Source of the DNA: Chloroflexota bacterium
GTDB taxonomy: Bacteria; Chloroflexota; Limnocylindria; Limnocylindrales; CSP1-4
NCBI GenBank assembly: GCA_016191425.1
Contig: JACPOR010000001.1
Coordinates: 1-64,000, forward strand
DNA: 64,000 nucleotides
Direction of reading: 5' to 3'
Part shown: piece after piece, positions 49,882-61,352 of the stretch
How positions within the stretch are numbered: position 1 is the first letter of the stretch
How the letters are laid out: the number at the start of each line of letters is the position of its first letter
The notes under the pieces: generated by a model
The model's input: the letters and a program-made list of their open reading frames with translations, nothing else
Databases searched by the model: none
Told to the model about the DNA's origin: nothing
Position numbers and translations under genes: made by a program

Positions 49882-51372
49882 ATGAAAGGGCAGCCGGAAG
49901 TGCTTCGGATCAATGACCGTGAGATCACGATCACCAACCCGGGCAAGATCTTCTTCGCCGAGGCCGGGATCACGAAGCTGGACCTCGTCCAGTACTACCT
50001 GGCCGTGGCCGATGGAGCGTTGCGAGGCGTCAGCGGGCGGCCCATGGCACTCAAGCGATTCGTCAACGGGGCGGCCGGCGAAGCGTTCTTCCAGAAGCGA
50101 GCCCCGGAGAATCGGCCGGACTGGTTGCGGGTGGCGACGCTCTCGTTCCCGTCCGGGCGAACGGCGGACGAGATCGTGGTTGATGATGCCGCCGGCCTCG
50201 CCTGGATCGTCAACCTCGGCTGCCTCGACCTGAACCCGCACCCGGTTCGAGCCGACGACCTCGACCATCCCGATGAATTGCGGGTGGACCTCGACCCCAT
50301 GCCGGGGATCGAGTGGGCACAGATTCGGGACGTGGCGATGGTCGCCAGGGAATCACTCGAAGCGGTGGGGCTGGTGGGCTGGCCCAAGACATCGGGGTCC
50401 CGGGGAATCCACATCAACGTGCGAATCGAGCGGCGCTGGGGATACCCGGAGGTCCGGCGTGCGGCCCTTGCGCTGGCCCGCGACGTGGAGCGGCGGGCGC
50501 CGGCGCTCGCAACCTCCAGGTGGTGGAAGGAGGAGCGCCACGGCGTCTTCCTGGACTACAACCAGAACGCCAAGGATCGGACCGTGGCGTCCGCCTATTC
50601 CGTGCGACCGTTGCCGGATGCACGTGTTTCCACCCCGCTGGCCTGGAACGAGCTCCCGACCTGCGAAGCCGAGGCGTTCACCGTGGCCACGGTTCCCGGG
50701 CGGCTCGCGGCAATGGGCGATCCGGGCGCGGGCATCGATGAGGCGGTCGGCTCGCTCGATGCCCTGCTGGAGCTGTCGCGGCGCGACGAGGCCGATGGAG
50801 TCGGTGATGCGCCCTGGCCGCCCAACTATCGCAAGCAGGATGGCGAGCCACCCCGGGTCCAGCCATCACGCCAGCGTCGCGCGGCCGCGGCGTACGACAC
50901 GCCGGAGGCGGAGGCGGATCGGGAGAGAGCTCGGGCCGCGATGGAGCGCCGGTATACCGCGGCCCAGGCGGCGCGCGGAGCAGCCGTGGCCGCGGCCAAT
51001 GGCGGTGGCGGCCCGGGAGCGGGTTCCGGAACGCGGCCGACGCCGACCGGGCGCCGGCGGTCGTCGGTTCCTGTCATCGAGATCTCGCGGGCAAAGTCGA
51101 AGGAGGAGGCGCTCGCAGGTCTGGACCGCTGGAAGGCGCGATGGCCGGCGGCCGCAACCGCCCTCGAGCCGGCCGACGTGCTGGTGGACGGAATGCGCGG
51201 CCGCTCGTCCTTGTGGTATCGGGTGCGCGTGAACCTCATCCACGTTCCGGAGGCGGCCCGTCCCCCCCAGGAGCCGCTGGATCCGGACTACGACCCGTGG
51301 GCCGGCTACGAATGGCCTGACCGGACGGGGCAGGCGGAGCGAGCGACGCGCACGAAGCGCGAGGACGCGTGA
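49882..51372 (+). CDS. LigD-type DNA/RNA primase-polymerase
   Basis: A 496-residue protein. Residues about 10-290 are the archaeo-eukaryotic primase-like polymerase domain of LigD: ITNPGKIFFAEAGITKLDLV, the metal-binding RVDLDPMPGIEW, SGSRGIHINVRIE and DYNQNAKDRTVASAYSVRP. It adds nucleotides at ends during non-homologous end joining. The C-terminal 200 residues are low-complexity (Ala/Arg/Gly) plus a basic segment (EISRAKSKEEALAGLDRW) and a VDGMRGRSSLWYRVRVNLIHV tail, unlike standard stand-alone polymerases. A separate ligase lies 2 kb away; no Ku or LigD nuclease is in the window. Confidence 0.9.
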   Translation: MKGQPEVLRINDREITITNPGKIFFAEAGITKLDLVQYYLAVADGALRGVSGRPMALKRFVNGAAGEAFFQKRAPENRPDWLRVATLSFPSGRTADEIVVDDAAGLAWIVNLGCLDLNPHPVRADDLDHPDELRVDLDPMPGIEWAQIRDVAMVARESLEAVGLVGWPKTSGSRGIHINVRIERRWGYPEVRRAALALARDVERRAPALATSRWWKEERHGVFLDYNQNAKDRTVASAYSVRPLPDARVSTPLAWNELPTCEAEAFTVATVPGRLAAMGDPGAGIDEAVGSLDALLELSRRDEADGVGDAPWPPNYRKQDGEPPRVQPSRQRRAAAAYDTPEAEADRERARAAMERRYTAAQAARGAAVAAANGGGGPGAGSGTRPTPTGRRRSSVPVIEISRAKSKEEALAGLDRWKARWPAAATALEPADVLVDGMRGRSSLWYRVRVNLIHVPEAARPPQEPLDPDYDPWAGYEWPDRTGQAERATRTKREDA

Positions 51373-51445
51373 GGCTCAGGCCTGTTGCGATCCGGCGTCG
51401 TGTGAGATGACCACATTCGAAGCTCGCGCACCGCGGGCCGAGTCG

Positions 51446-53350
<1,905 letters not shown>

Positions 53351-53408
53351 TCATGCCCGGGTCGTGCGGCGTCGTCGCATCAGCGTGCCGGTCGGCTTTC
53401 CGCGGGCT

Positions 53409-54509
53409 TCAGGCGCCGCCCATGATCTTCGCGATCTCGTAGGCCGGCGTCTCGTCCAGTTGATCGTACCGGCACGCCGCCGGCGGCTTGTCCGGGCGCC
53501 AGCGCCTGAAGGTCGTCGCGTGGCGGAAGCGGGTCCCCTGCAGGTGGTCGTAGGCAACCTCCACCACACGCTCGGTTCGGAGCGGCTCCCAGGACAGGTC
53601 CTTGCCGCGATTCCAGCGTGACGTGGCACCGGGCAGGCGCTGACCGGAGGCGTCGGCGTCACCGTGGGACGACCACTCGGCCCACTCCCGCCAGGGATGC
53701 TTGTCGAGCGCGCCTTCCCGGAGCGGCGCGAGCTCCTCGACGAGCGCGGCCCGGCGATCCCAGGTGAACGAACTCGTGATCCCGACGTGGTGGAGCGTGC
53801 CCTCGCCATCGAACAGGCCGAGGAGCAGCGAGCCGATGTGCGTACCCGGGCCGTTCTTGTGCCAGCGGAACCCAGCGACGACGCAGTCGGCCGTTCGCTG
53901 GTGCTTGATCTTGACCATCGCCCGTTTGCCGGGCTGGTATGGTGCGTCGAGTCGCTTGGCAACCACGCCGTCCAGGCCGGCACCTTCGAATCGATCGAAC
54001 CACTCAGCCGCGAGGCCACGGTCGCGGGTTGCGGGCGTCAGGTGGACCGGTGGCGCGGCCGTTCGCAGCGCCGACTCCAGCCGTTCTCGCCGCCTGCCCT
54101 GCGGGATCGATCGCAGGTCCTCGTCGCCGAGCGCGAGCAGGTCCCAGGCCACGAACGATGCCGGGGATTCGGCAGCCAGCATGTTCACGCGCGACGCGGC
54201 GGGATGAATCCGGAGCAGGAGGGCCTCGAAGTCGAGCCCACCGCCGCGCGCGATCACGACCTCTCCGTCGAGCACGCATCGATCCGGCAGGGCTGCCCTG
54301 AGCGGCACCGCGAGTTCCGGAAAGTAGCGATCGAGGGGCTTCAGGTCCCGGGACTGGATGAGCATCTCATCGCCGTCGCGGAACACGATCGCCCGGAAGC
54401 CATCCCATTTCGGCTCGAACAGCCAGCCGTCCCCGTCGGGCAGGGCGTCCGATGCCTTCGCCAGCATCGGCTCCAGCGGCGGCGGGAACGGCAGTCGATC
54501 CAGGACCAT
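53409..54509 (-). CDS. ATP-dependent DNA ligase (LigC/LigD ligase type)
   Basis: A 366-residue ligase. The nucleotidyl site is EPKWDGFR with catalytic Lys34; CVLDGEVV (motif III), FVAWDLLAL (IIIa), DGVVAKRLDAPYQPG (IV) and VKIKHQRTADCVV (V) follow. The OB-fold is at about 225-340. It seals nicks using ATP, and with the polymerase at 49882 could serve end joining. The ATG at 54509 has TACACT 6 nt upstream. Compare the pseudoenzyme at 18499, which has Leu at the same residue number. Confidence 0.93.
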   Translation of the reverse strand: MVLDRLPFPPPLEPMLAKASDALPDGDGWLFEPKWDGFRAIVFRDGDEMLIQSRDLKPLDRYFPELAVPLRAALPDRCVLDGEVVIARGGGLDFEALLLRIHPAASRVNMLAAESPASFVAWDLLALGDEDLRSIPQGRRRERLESALRTAAPPVHLTPATRDRGLAAEWFDRFEGAGLDGVVAKRLDAPYQPGKRAMVKIKHQRTADCVVAGFRWHKNGPGTHIGSLLLGLFDGEGTLHHVGITSSFTWDRRAALVEELAPLREGALDKHPWREWAEWSSHGDADASGQRLPGATSRWNRGKDLSWEPLRTERVVEVAYDHLQGTRFRHATTFRRWRPDKPPAACRYDQLDETPAYEIAKIMGGA

Positions 54510-54515
54510 ACGGGC

Positions 54516-54521
54516 AGTGTA
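54516..54521 (-). promoter_or_regulatory. -10 box for the ligase gene (leaderless)
   Basis: TACACT on the minus strand, 6 nt before the ATG at 54509. Confidence 0.55.
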
Positions 54522-54630
54522 GACGGGGCCCCACGGACCGAACCGACCCGGCGCGTGTTGCCTCGTTCCGCCCCGCCGCGGCCGTGACTGTCATTGCTCC
54601 GCGGCACCGGCGCCGCACCTCGACGGCCGG

Positions 54631-54684
54631 GCGCGGCCTGCACGCGCGGCCCGCACGCGCGGCCTGCACGCGCGGCCTGCCACC
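54631..54684. repeat. 13-bp tandem repeat
   Basis: Four units of GCGCGGCCTGCAC (one C/T change; the last with an insertion) between the ligase and uspA genes. Confidence 0.85.
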
Positions 54685-54738
54685 GCGCGCGGCCGTACCG
54701 GGCGCGGCCCGAACCGCGCCCGGCCGTGCCTGCCCCGG

Positions 54739-55140
54739 TCAGCGAGCGACGACGACCGTGGCCTTGGCGTGGGTCGCGACGTGCTCGGAGACGCTGCCCT
54801 GGAGCACGCGGCTCATGAGGTTGAGGCCGCGCGAGCCGACCACGATCGTGTCAAATGCACCGTCTTCTGCAATTCGCTCGATCGTGGCGGCCGGCTCCCC
54901 GGTGGGCTCGAGCAGCTCCGCCTCAATGCCCTTCTCGGCCAGGAGGCGGCGTGCCTCGATGAGCTCCTGGGCATGGACGCTCACGTCATCCCATGGATCG
55001 ACCGGAAATCGGCCCGGATGAACGGGAACGACGCTGACGACGGACACGCTTGCGCCCGTCAGGTGAGCGAGTTCGGCTGCGGTCTCGAGTGCGTGTCGGG
55101 CCGGGTCGCCGCCGTCATAGGCTACGAGGATCTTCTTCAT
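54739..55140 (-). CDS. Universal stress protein (UspA family)
   Basis: A 133-residue single-domain USP. MKKILVAYDGGDPARHALET is the first strand and ATP-binding Asp region; VVGSRGLNLMSRVLQGSVSE with GSRG-x9-GSVS is the nucleotide-binding G-2x-G-9x-G-S motif, so it probably binds ATP. AAGGAG lies 6 nt before the ATG, excluding the longer upstream frame. Confidence 0.93.
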   Translation of the reverse strand: MKKILVAYDGGDPARHALETAAELAHLTGASVSVVSVVPVHPGRFPVDPWDDVSVHAQELIEARRLLAEKGIEAELLEPTGEPAATIERIAEDGAFDTIVVGSRGLNLMSRVLQGSVSEHVATHAKATVVVAR

Positions 55141-55242
55141 GGTGGGCTCCTTTCGAGCGGCACCAGCATCGCGCGCAGGGCCCCATGAGGTCAGCGGCCG
55201 CCGGAACTGAACAGAGGGGCCGAATCGCCCCAACCGGACAAG

Positions 55243-55248
55243 TACGAT
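55243..55248 (+). promoter_or_regulatory. -10 box for the methyltransferase gene
   Basis: TACGAT, 8 nt, then the ATG at 55257. Confidence 0.45.
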
Positions 55249-55256
55249 ATCCCGCG

Positions 55257-56087
55257 ATGGCCGAGGATCAGGGCACCCGCTACGACCGCATCGCCGGGGG
55301 CTACGCCCGGTATTGGGCGCCGGTCATCCGTCCGGCGGCGCTCCGCCTGCTCGACGACCTCGCGCCGCTCGTGCCAGCCGGCGCACCGAACCTGATCGAC
55401 ATCGGCACCGGCACCGGCACACTCGCCTTTGGAGCACTCGAGCGCTGGCCGAACGCGAAGGTCACGGGCATCGACGCCTCATCGGAAATGGTCGCCTGGG
55501 CCGCCGGGGAGGCACCTGCCCAACTCCCGACAGGGAGCTCGGATCGGTTCGCCACGGCCGTCAGCTTTGCCGATCGTCTCCCCTTCGAGGACGCCACCTT
55601 CGATCTCGGCATGTCGTCCTTCGTCATGCAACTCGTTCCGAATCGCGCGGCCGCCCTGCGCGAGGCAAGACGGGTGCTCCGGCCCGGTGCCCCATTCGGG
55701 TACGCGACATGGCTTCGCGAGAGCGGAGAGGTCGATCCGCCAGACCGAATCCTTGACGAGGTCCTCGATGAGTTCGGGTTCGACCCACCCGAGGCTGACT
55801 CTCCATCCGGGGACCCGGCAACCGCTCGTGCTGCAGCCGACGGCATGCGACGGGCCGGATTTCGCGAGGTGACCGCGCGCGAGGGCGTCCTCACCCATCG
55901 CTGGACGGTGCGCGGCTACGCGGACTTCATCGAGCACTTCTCGGAAGAGTCGCTCTTCGGCGAACTCGTGGAGCGCGAACGTCGGGCCCTGCGGCACCGG
56001 CTCGTCGAACGCCTCCGACGACTTCCGGCGCGGGACATGCGCCTGCGACTGCCCGTCGTGTACGTGATCGGGCGCGCGCAGGGCTGA
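55257..56087 (+). CDS. SAM-dependent methyltransferase, class I
   Basis: A 276-residue Rossmann methyltransferase. LIDIGTGTGTLAFGALERWP is motif I, VTGIDASSEMV motif II, FDLGMSSFVMQLVPN motif IV, and ALREARRVLRPGAPFGYATW motif VI. It resembles the UbiE/COQ5 and Methyltransf_11 group; the substrate is unknown. The C-terminal 90 residues are helical with many Arg. The ATG at 55257 begins just before the conserved RYDRIAGGYARY segment. Confidence 0.88.
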   Translation: MAEDQGTRYDRIAGGYARYWAPVIRPAALRLLDDLAPLVPAGAPNLIDIGTGTGTLAFGALERWPNAKVTGIDASSEMVAWAAGEAPAQLPTGSSDRFATAVSFADRLPFEDATFDLGMSSFVMQLVPNRAAALREARRVLRPGAPFGYATWLRESGEVDPPDRILDEVLDEFGFDPPEADSPSGDPATARAAADGMRRAGFREVTAREGVLTHRWTVRGYADFIEHFSEESLFGELVERERRALRHRLVERLRRLPARDMRLRLPVVYVIGRAQG

Positions 56088-56150
56088 CGGACTCGGGCGC
56101 GCCACGTTGGTGGTCGCGACCGGTCGGTCGCTGGCTGAAGCTCCTCCGGA

Positions 56151-56834
56151 TCAGTCGCCGGGCGAAGTGCCGGAGCCCGAAGCCTCGGATCCCGAGGCCT
56201 CGGCTCCCTCGGCCGCGGTTTCTGCCGCCTCGATGGCCTCTTCGGCACCAACCACGGTCGGCTCCTCCTCGACGCGCGGCGGCGAAACGCGAGCGACGAT
56301 CTCGTTCGGGTCGGTCAGCAACGTCACGTCGGCCGGGATCGCGATATCGCGGAGCCGAACGACATCATCGAACGTGACCAGGACGGAGATATCGTAAGCC
56401 AGCGATTGGGGCAGGTGATCCGGCAGCGCCTTCACCCGCACGTGCTCGATCGGGTGGAGCAGCGTGCCGCCGTTCAACTTGACCGCCTCGGATTCGCCAG
56501 TTGGGACGAGTGGCACGTCCACGGTGAGCGCATCGGTCATCCGCACCAGGTACAGGTCGGCGTGCAGCGGTCGCTGCGTCACCACGTGAAGCTGGACGCC
56601 GTGGACGAGGACCGGTCGGGGCTTCTTGCCGTCGATCGACAGGTCAACGAGCGTGTTCGCGCTGGTTCTGTGCCGGAGCAACTCGAACGCGTGGGCGTCG
56701 AGCGCGACATTGGTCGACGCGACGCCGTTGCCGAAGACGACGGCCGGCAACTGGCCCTCGCGACGGAGGCGGCTGACGGCTTTTCCCGTGACGTCGCGGT
56801 GAATCGCCGTGAGCGATGGTCGTGCAGTGGACAT
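56151..56834 (-). CDS. rplY: 50S ribosomal protein L25 (general stress protein Ctc type)
   Basis: A 227-residue long-form L25. The N-terminal 5S-rRNA-binding beta-barrel has GKAVSRLRREGQLPAVVFGN and PVLVHGVQLHVVTQRPLHADL; the C-terminal TL5 domain has VDVPLVPTGESEAVKLNGGT and DISVL. An acidic Glu/Ala/Ser tail follows. The ATG at 56834 has AGAGGT about 11 nt upstream and TATCGC 6 nt upstream, so the translation mode is ambiguous. Confidence 0.93.
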   Translation of the reverse strand: MSTARPSLTAIHRDVTGKAVSRLRREGQLPAVVFGNGVASTNVALDAHAFELLRHRTSANTLVDLSIDGKKPRPVLVHGVQLHVVTQRPLHADLYLVRMTDALTVDVPLVPTGESEAVKLNGGTLLHPIEHVRVKALPDHLPQSLAYDISVLVTFDDVVRLRDIAIPADVTLLTDPNEIVARVSPPRVEEEPTVVGAEEAIEAAETAAEGAEASGSEASGSGTSPGD

Positions 56835-56913
56835 GAGCGGGCGATACCTCTGAATCTGGAAGCGCCACGGTACCACGAGGACCCCTTTTGCGGCCCAGTT
56901 GATGGTCCCGATG

Positions 56914-56919
56914 TACGAT
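56914..56919 (+). promoter_or_regulatory. -10 box for the second two-component operon (leaderless)
   Basis: TACGAT, 7 nt, then the ATG at 56927. Confidence 0.55.
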
Positions 56920-56926
56920 CGAGCAC

Positions 56927-57625
56927 ATGTCCAGCACCATCCTGATCGTCGAGGACGAGCACGCCGTCGCCCGGGGGATCGAGTACGCACTCCAGCAGGA
57001 GGGTTATACCGTCGCGCTCGCCAGGTCCGGCGAGGAAGGCCTCGAGCTGGCGATCAGCCAGGCACCCGACCTGGTGATCCTGGATGTCCGCCTTCCGGGC
57101 ATCGACGGGTTCGAGGTCCTCCGCCGGCTCCGGGCGTCGGGTTCGCGCGCCCCGGTGCTGATGCTGACCGCCCGAGACGATGAGGTCGACAAGGTCATCG
57201 GCCTCGAACTCGGGGCGGATGACTACGTGACCAAGCCCTTCGGCCTGCGGGAACTGCTCAGCCGGGTCAAGGCCCTGCTGCGCCGCGCGTACGGCGACCT
57301 GGCGGACGCGGTCGGGGGACGAGTGATCCGGCACGAGGACCTCGTGATCGACCTCGACCGGCGCCGAGTCACGCGGGGGGAGCGACGGATCAGCCTGACG
57401 CCGACCGAGTTCGAGATCCTTCGTCACCTCGCCAGCCGCCCGGGGCGGGTCTACACCCGCGGCGAACTCCTCGAGCTGCTGCGCGACTACGAGGCGCTGG
57501 ACCAGGACGAGAAGACCATCAACGTCCACATCAGCCATCTCCGCGACAAGATCGAGGACGATCCGACGCGCCCCATGTTCGTCCAGACCATTCGAGGTGT
57601 CGGCTACGCCTTTGCCGAACGCTGA
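56927..57625 (+). CDS. OmpR-family response regulator
   Basis: A 232-residue regulator with complete receiver residues: [40 protein letters not shown]. Output winged helix: [41 protein letters not shown]. It is the cognate partner of the kinase that starts 2 bp after its stop. Confidence 0.95.
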   Translation: MSSTILIVEDEHAVARGIEYALQQEGYTVALARSGEEGLELAISQAPDLVILDVRLPGIDGFEVLRRLRASGSRAPVLMLTARDDEVDKVIGLELGADDYVTKPFGLRELLSRVKALLRRAYGDLADAVGGRVIRHEDLVIDLDRRRVTRGERRISLTPTEFEILRHLASRPGRVYTRGELLELLRDYEALDQDEKTINVHISHLRDKIEDDPTRPMFVQTIRGVGYAFAER

Positions 57626-57626
57626 G

Positions 57627-59297
57627 ATGACGGACCTTGAGGGCCCGGTCCCCGTGCCGGTCGACCCACCTGTCCCGCCGCGACCATCGAGCGTGGCGCT
57701 GCCCGGGCCCCGCGGTTGGCGCCGACTCACGCCCCGGACTTTCCAGGGAAGGCTGACCCTCGCCTTCGTGGCGATCCTCGCCCTGACGTTGACCCTGGTC
57801 ACGGTCGGCGTCGTGAACCGGCTCGGAGACTATTTCGACCAACAGCAGCGCGAGGACCTGACGGCGCGCTCCCTCGGCGTCGCCCAATACGTGGCGCTCG
57901 TGGCCGAGGCGGCGAGCGGCGTCAGCCCGGTCCTCAGCTTCGATAATGTCGTCGACCCGCGGGTGGTGGTCCAGCTGACCCGAAGCACCCAGCAGCGGAT
58001 CCTGGCCGATCGGCTCGGCAAAGCGGACGTGGACATCCGGATCGGAACGATCGTGGACAACGTCTTCGCCCCGGCCTCGAACGGTCAGTTCACCGCCCTC
58101 CTCGAGTCCGGCGCGCCCGTTGGCCAGACGCGGGAACCCATCACCAGCGACCCGACCTTCTACACGGTGAACGGTGGCTTCGTGCCGTACGTGGTCGAAG
58201 TCACGCTGTCGAACCCGTTCACCTATCGGGCGACCGCGTTGGCGACCACGTCCGGCCTGCTGGCCGTGATCGGCCTCCTGGCCCTGGCCGTGTCCATCTC
58301 CGTCGGTGCGGCGATGGCTCGGCGGATCACGATCCCGCTGCGCCGGCTCACCGAGGCCAGCCGCGGACTCGCCGAGGGCGATCTGGCCCGCCGCGTGCCG
58401 GACGACCCGGCACAGTGGGGGTCGCGCGAGTTCGTGGAGCTCGCGCTCCAGTTCAACACGATGGCCGACCAGGTCCAGGAGAGCGTGGAGATCATCCGCC
58501 GCGATCGGGATCGTGGCCGCGACTTCCTGGCCGACGTATCCCACGAGCTGCGCACGCCGATCGCGGCGATGCGGACATTCAACGAACTCCTGCGCGAAGG
58601 CGCGGGCGAGGATCCCACCGCGCGCGCCGAGTTCCTCGAGGCCAGCGCCGTGCAGCTGGAACGCCTCGACTGGCTCGCCCAGAACCTGCTCGAGCTGTCC
58701 AAGCTGGATTCAGGCCTCGTGCTCCTCGACCTTCGGCCGGACGACATCCGGGCGACCGTCGAGCAGGCTGTCGAGCAGGCCGATGCGGCGGCCCGGCGGC
58801 GAGGCCTCGACCTTGCCGTCCATCTTCCGGCTCACCCGCTCCGGATCCGGCACGATCCGGTCCGCGTGGGCCAGGTGGTCGCGAATCTCGTCGGCAACGC
58901 CATCAAGTTCACGCCGCGGGGCGGGCACGTCACCGTCGATGTCGGCGGGACGGACGGCGGCGTGAAGATCGTCATCAGCGATACCGGCGTGGGAATCGAC
59001 GCTGCCGAATTGCCGCGCATCTTCGAGCGCTTCTACCGCGGGACCCGGGCCAGCGAGGCTCGCGGCAGCGGCAGCGGGCTCGGGCTCGCGATCGTCCAGA
59101 GCATCGTCGAGATGCACGGCGGCACGGTGAGCGTCGAAAGTCGCCTCAACCAGGGCTCGACCTTCACCGTCACCCTTCCCCGTGACCCGCGCGTGATCGA
59201 TCTCAACGCGAGCGTTCGCGCCGGGGCGGCGGGCGCGATGATGGCGGAAACTTCATCGTCCCGCGACCTGAAGGTGAATCCGGAAGGGGCAGGATAG
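57627..59297 (+). CDS. Membrane sensor histidine kinase
   Basis: A 556-residue kinase: Pro-rich cytoplasmic N-terminus, first membrane segment ([20 protein letters not shown]), an extracytoplasmic domain of about 140 residues, second segment ([20 protein letters not shown]), HAMP, then [19 protein letters not shown] with the phospho-histidine, and ATP boxes [28 protein letters not shown]. Start: ATG at 57627 after the regulator stop; a GTG at 57597 would overlap. The adjacent HtrA protease suggests an envelope-stress regulon; inference. Confidence 0.93.
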   Translation: MTDLEGPVPVPVDPPVPPRPSSVALPGPRGWRRLTPRTFQGRLTLAFVAILALTLTLVTVGVVNRLGDYFDQQQREDLTARSLGVAQYVALVAEAASGVSPVLSFDNVVDPRVVVQLTRSTQQRILADRLGKADVDIRIGTIVDNVFAPASNGQFTALLESGAPVGQTREPITSDPTFYTVNGGFVPYVVEVTLSNPFTYRATALATTSGLLAVIGLLALAVSISVGAAMARRITIPLRRLTEASRGLAEGDLARRVPDDPAQWGSREFVELALQFNTMADQVQESVEIIRRDRDRGRDFLADVSHELRTPIAAMRTFNELLREGAGEDPTARAEFLEASAVQLERLDWLAQNLLELSKLDSGLVLLDLRPDDIRATVEQAVEQADAAARRRGLDLAVHLPAHPLRIRHDPVRVGQVVANLVGNAIKFTPRGGHVTVDVGGTDGGVKIVISDTGVGIDAAELPRIFERFYRGTRASEARGSGSGLGLAIVQSIVEMHGGTVSVESRLNQGSTFTVTLPRDPRVIDLNASVRAGAAGAMMAETSSSRDLKVNPEGAG

Positions 59298-59369
59298 GAG
59301 CGTTCCCTGGACTCGGGCCGCGATTCCCGCCGGTTCTCCCCAGACGAGCTACATGAGCACACATCAACC

Positions 59370-60917
59370 ATGACGACTCCCGACGAATCCGGTACGGGCC
59401 AGGGCATCAATCCACAACCCGACCCTCACGACGCCAGCGCTGCGGACGTATCGACCTCAAACGACGCGCCGACGCCTCCCCCTGACGCGTTCCCATGGAC
59501 CAGCGCCCCCGTCGCTGGATCGGCGATGAAGACCGAACCGGATGCGACGGTCCCGGCAATCGACGATTCCCTGCCGACAACCTTCACGCCGGAATTCGAG
59601 CGGCGACCCCAGTGGGCGACGACGGGTGCGGGAGCGGCGCCAGCCACGGCCGAGACTGCCTCGCCTGACGGTGCACCATCGGAAGCCGCCTGGGATCGCG
59701 CCGACGCAGTGGCGGCGGCGGCAGCAGCGAGCGCCGCCGTGAAGGCGTCGGAGGCGCAGCGCTCCCGACGGGTCGGTCTTGGTTCCATCGTGACAACGGC
59801 CCTGCTCTCAGCCGTCCTTGCCAGTGGCGGCACGTTCGCCGCCCTGCGCGCGAGCGGCGCCCTGGACACCACGAAGGCAGGCACGGGCGGCACGGCTGTC
59901 ACGACGGCCGGCGCGAAGGTTCCGGTGACCATCGATGAGTCGTCGGCGGTGATCGATGCAGCAGCCAAGACCGGCCCCGCGATCGTCCGCATCTTCGTCA
60001 CCGGGACCACGACCGATCCCTTCGGCGGCACCATCCCCGAGCAGGGCGTGGGATCCGGGATCATCTTCGACCCCAACGGCTGGATCCTGACCAACCGCCA
60101 TGTCGTGACGGATTCGAACGGCGGAACCGCATCGTCGCTGACCGTCGAACTCAAGGATGGCCAACAGTACGAGGGCAAGGTCTACGGGATCGACACGCTG
60201 ACCGACCTGGCGATCGTGAAGATCAAGGCCACCGGACTGACGGCCGCCACGATCGGATCTTCAGCGGATCTCAAGGTCGGCGAACTCGCGATCGCCATCG
60301 GCAGCCCGCTCGGAACGTACTCGAACTCTGTGACCTCCGGGATCGTGTCGGCGACGGGGCGCAGCGTCACCGTCCAGAACGGCGATCGGCTGAGCAATCT
60401 CATCCAGACGGACGCGGCCATCAACCCCGGCAACAGCGGCGGCCCGCTCCTTGACGCGGTCGGCGACGTGATCGGCATCAACACGGCCGTCGCGACCGGC
60501 TCGAACGGGATCGGATTCGCGATCCCCGTGGACATCGCCCGTCCCATCATGCAGCAGGCCCTCGCCGGCGAGCCCCTGGCGCGCCCGTACATCGGCGTCC
60601 GCTATGAGGCGATCACGGCCCAGGTCCAGGCGCGGGACAAGCTCTCGACGAACGAGGGTGCGATCGTGAGCCGCGCCCAGGACGGCAGCGGCGGTTCGCA
60701 GGCAGCCGTGGTTCCGGGCGGTCCCGCCGACGCGGCCGGCGTGAAGGAGGGCGACATCATCGTCGCCATCGGCACGCAGGCCATCGACACGGAACATCCG
60801 CTCGACCTCGTCCTGGCGGGCTTCTCGCCGGGTCAGACGGTGGACCTCAAGATCATCCGCGGCTCGGCGACGATCACGCTGAGCGTGACCCTCGGAACAC
60901 GCCCACCGAACCTCTGA
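59370..60917 (+). CDS. HtrA/DegP-like serine protease, membrane-anchored
   Basis: A 515-residue S1C protease. The N-terminal 130 residues are disordered (Pro/Ala/Thr/Asp), then one transmembrane segment (about 139-160: GSIVTTALLSAVLASGGTFA). The trypsin-like domain has the triad His244 (TNRHVV), Asp279 (TDLAIVKI) and Ser356 (GNSGGPLL). A C-terminal PDZ domain follows (PYIGVRYEAI; VVPGGPADAAGVKEGDIIVA). It would degrade or refold damaged extracytoplasmic proteins. It follows the histidine kinase by 72 bp. Confidence 0.95.
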   Translation: MTTPDESGTGQGINPQPDPHDASAADVSTSNDAPTPPPDAFPWTSAPVAGSAMKTEPDATVPAIDDSLPTTFTPEFERRPQWATTGAGAAPATAETASPDGAPSEAAWDRADAVAAAAAASAAVKASEAQRSRRVGLGSIVTTALLSAVLASGGTFAALRASGALDTTKAGTGGTAVTTAGAKVPVTIDESSAVIDAAAKTGPAIVRIFVTGTTTDPFGGTIPEQGVGSGIIFDPNGWILTNRHVVTDSNGGTASSLTVELKDGQQYEGKVYGIDTLTDLAIVKIKATGLTAATIGSSADLKVGELAIAIGSPLGTYSNSVTSGIVSATGRSVTVQNGDRLSNLIQTDAAINPGNSGGPLLDAVGDVIGINTAVATGSNGIGFAIPVDIARPIMQQALAGEPLARPYIGVRYEAITAQVQARDKLSTNEGAIVSRAQDGSGGSQAAVVPGGPADAAGVKEGDIIVAIGTQAIDTEHPLDLVLAGFSPGQTVDLKIIRGSATITLSVTLGTRPPNL

Positions 60918-60921
60918 GCAC

Positions 60922-60973
60922 TGCCGGGACCGGGCTGCCGGGACCGGGCTGCCGGGACCGGGCTGTCGGGACG
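60922..60973. repeat. 14-bp tandem repeat after the HtrA gene
   Basis: Three perfect units of CTGCCGGGACCGGG and a partial variant, in the 60-bp gap between convergent htrA-like and folB genes. Confidence 0.9.
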
Positions 60974-60980
60974 GAGCTTC

Positions 60981-61352
60981 CTAGGCGGATCGGCGGCGGC
61001 GGATCTCCACGCCCGCATGGGCGAGCGGTCCGCCGAGCCGTACCTGTGGCTTCCGAACCCGGATCACGACCTCCTCGATCGCGGGAAAGTCGGACAGGAG
61101 CTCATGGGCGATCGCCTCGGCGAGCGCCTCGATGAGGTTGAACGTCGTCGATTCCACGATGGTCCTGACCGTCTCGTAGACCCGCCCGTAGTCGAGGGTC
61201 CGGGCCAGGTCGTCCTCGAGCCCGGCCGGCTGCAGGTCGGTGAACAGTTCGGCATCGACCTCGAATCGCTGCGCGGTGACCTTCTCATGGTCGAAGACGC
61301 CGTGACGAGCCTCGAAGACCATGTCGACGAGCACGATCCGATCCGACGTCAC
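60981..61352 (-). CDS. folB: Dihydroneopterin aldolase
   Basis: A 123-residue FolB: IVLVDMVFEARHGVFDHEK (substrate-binding Glu), LARTLDYGRVYETVRTIVES, FNLIEALAEAIAHELL, and VVIRVRKPQ with the conserved lysine. It releases 6-hydroxymethyldihydropterin in folate synthesis. Its ATG overlaps the folP stop (ATGA). Confidence 0.94.
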   Translation of the reverse strand: MTSDRIVLVDMVFEARHGVFDHEKVTAQRFEVDAELFTDLQPAGLEDDLARTLDYGRVYETVRTIVESTTFNLIEALAEAIAHELLSDFPAIEEVVIRVRKPQVRLGGPLAHAGVEIRRRRSA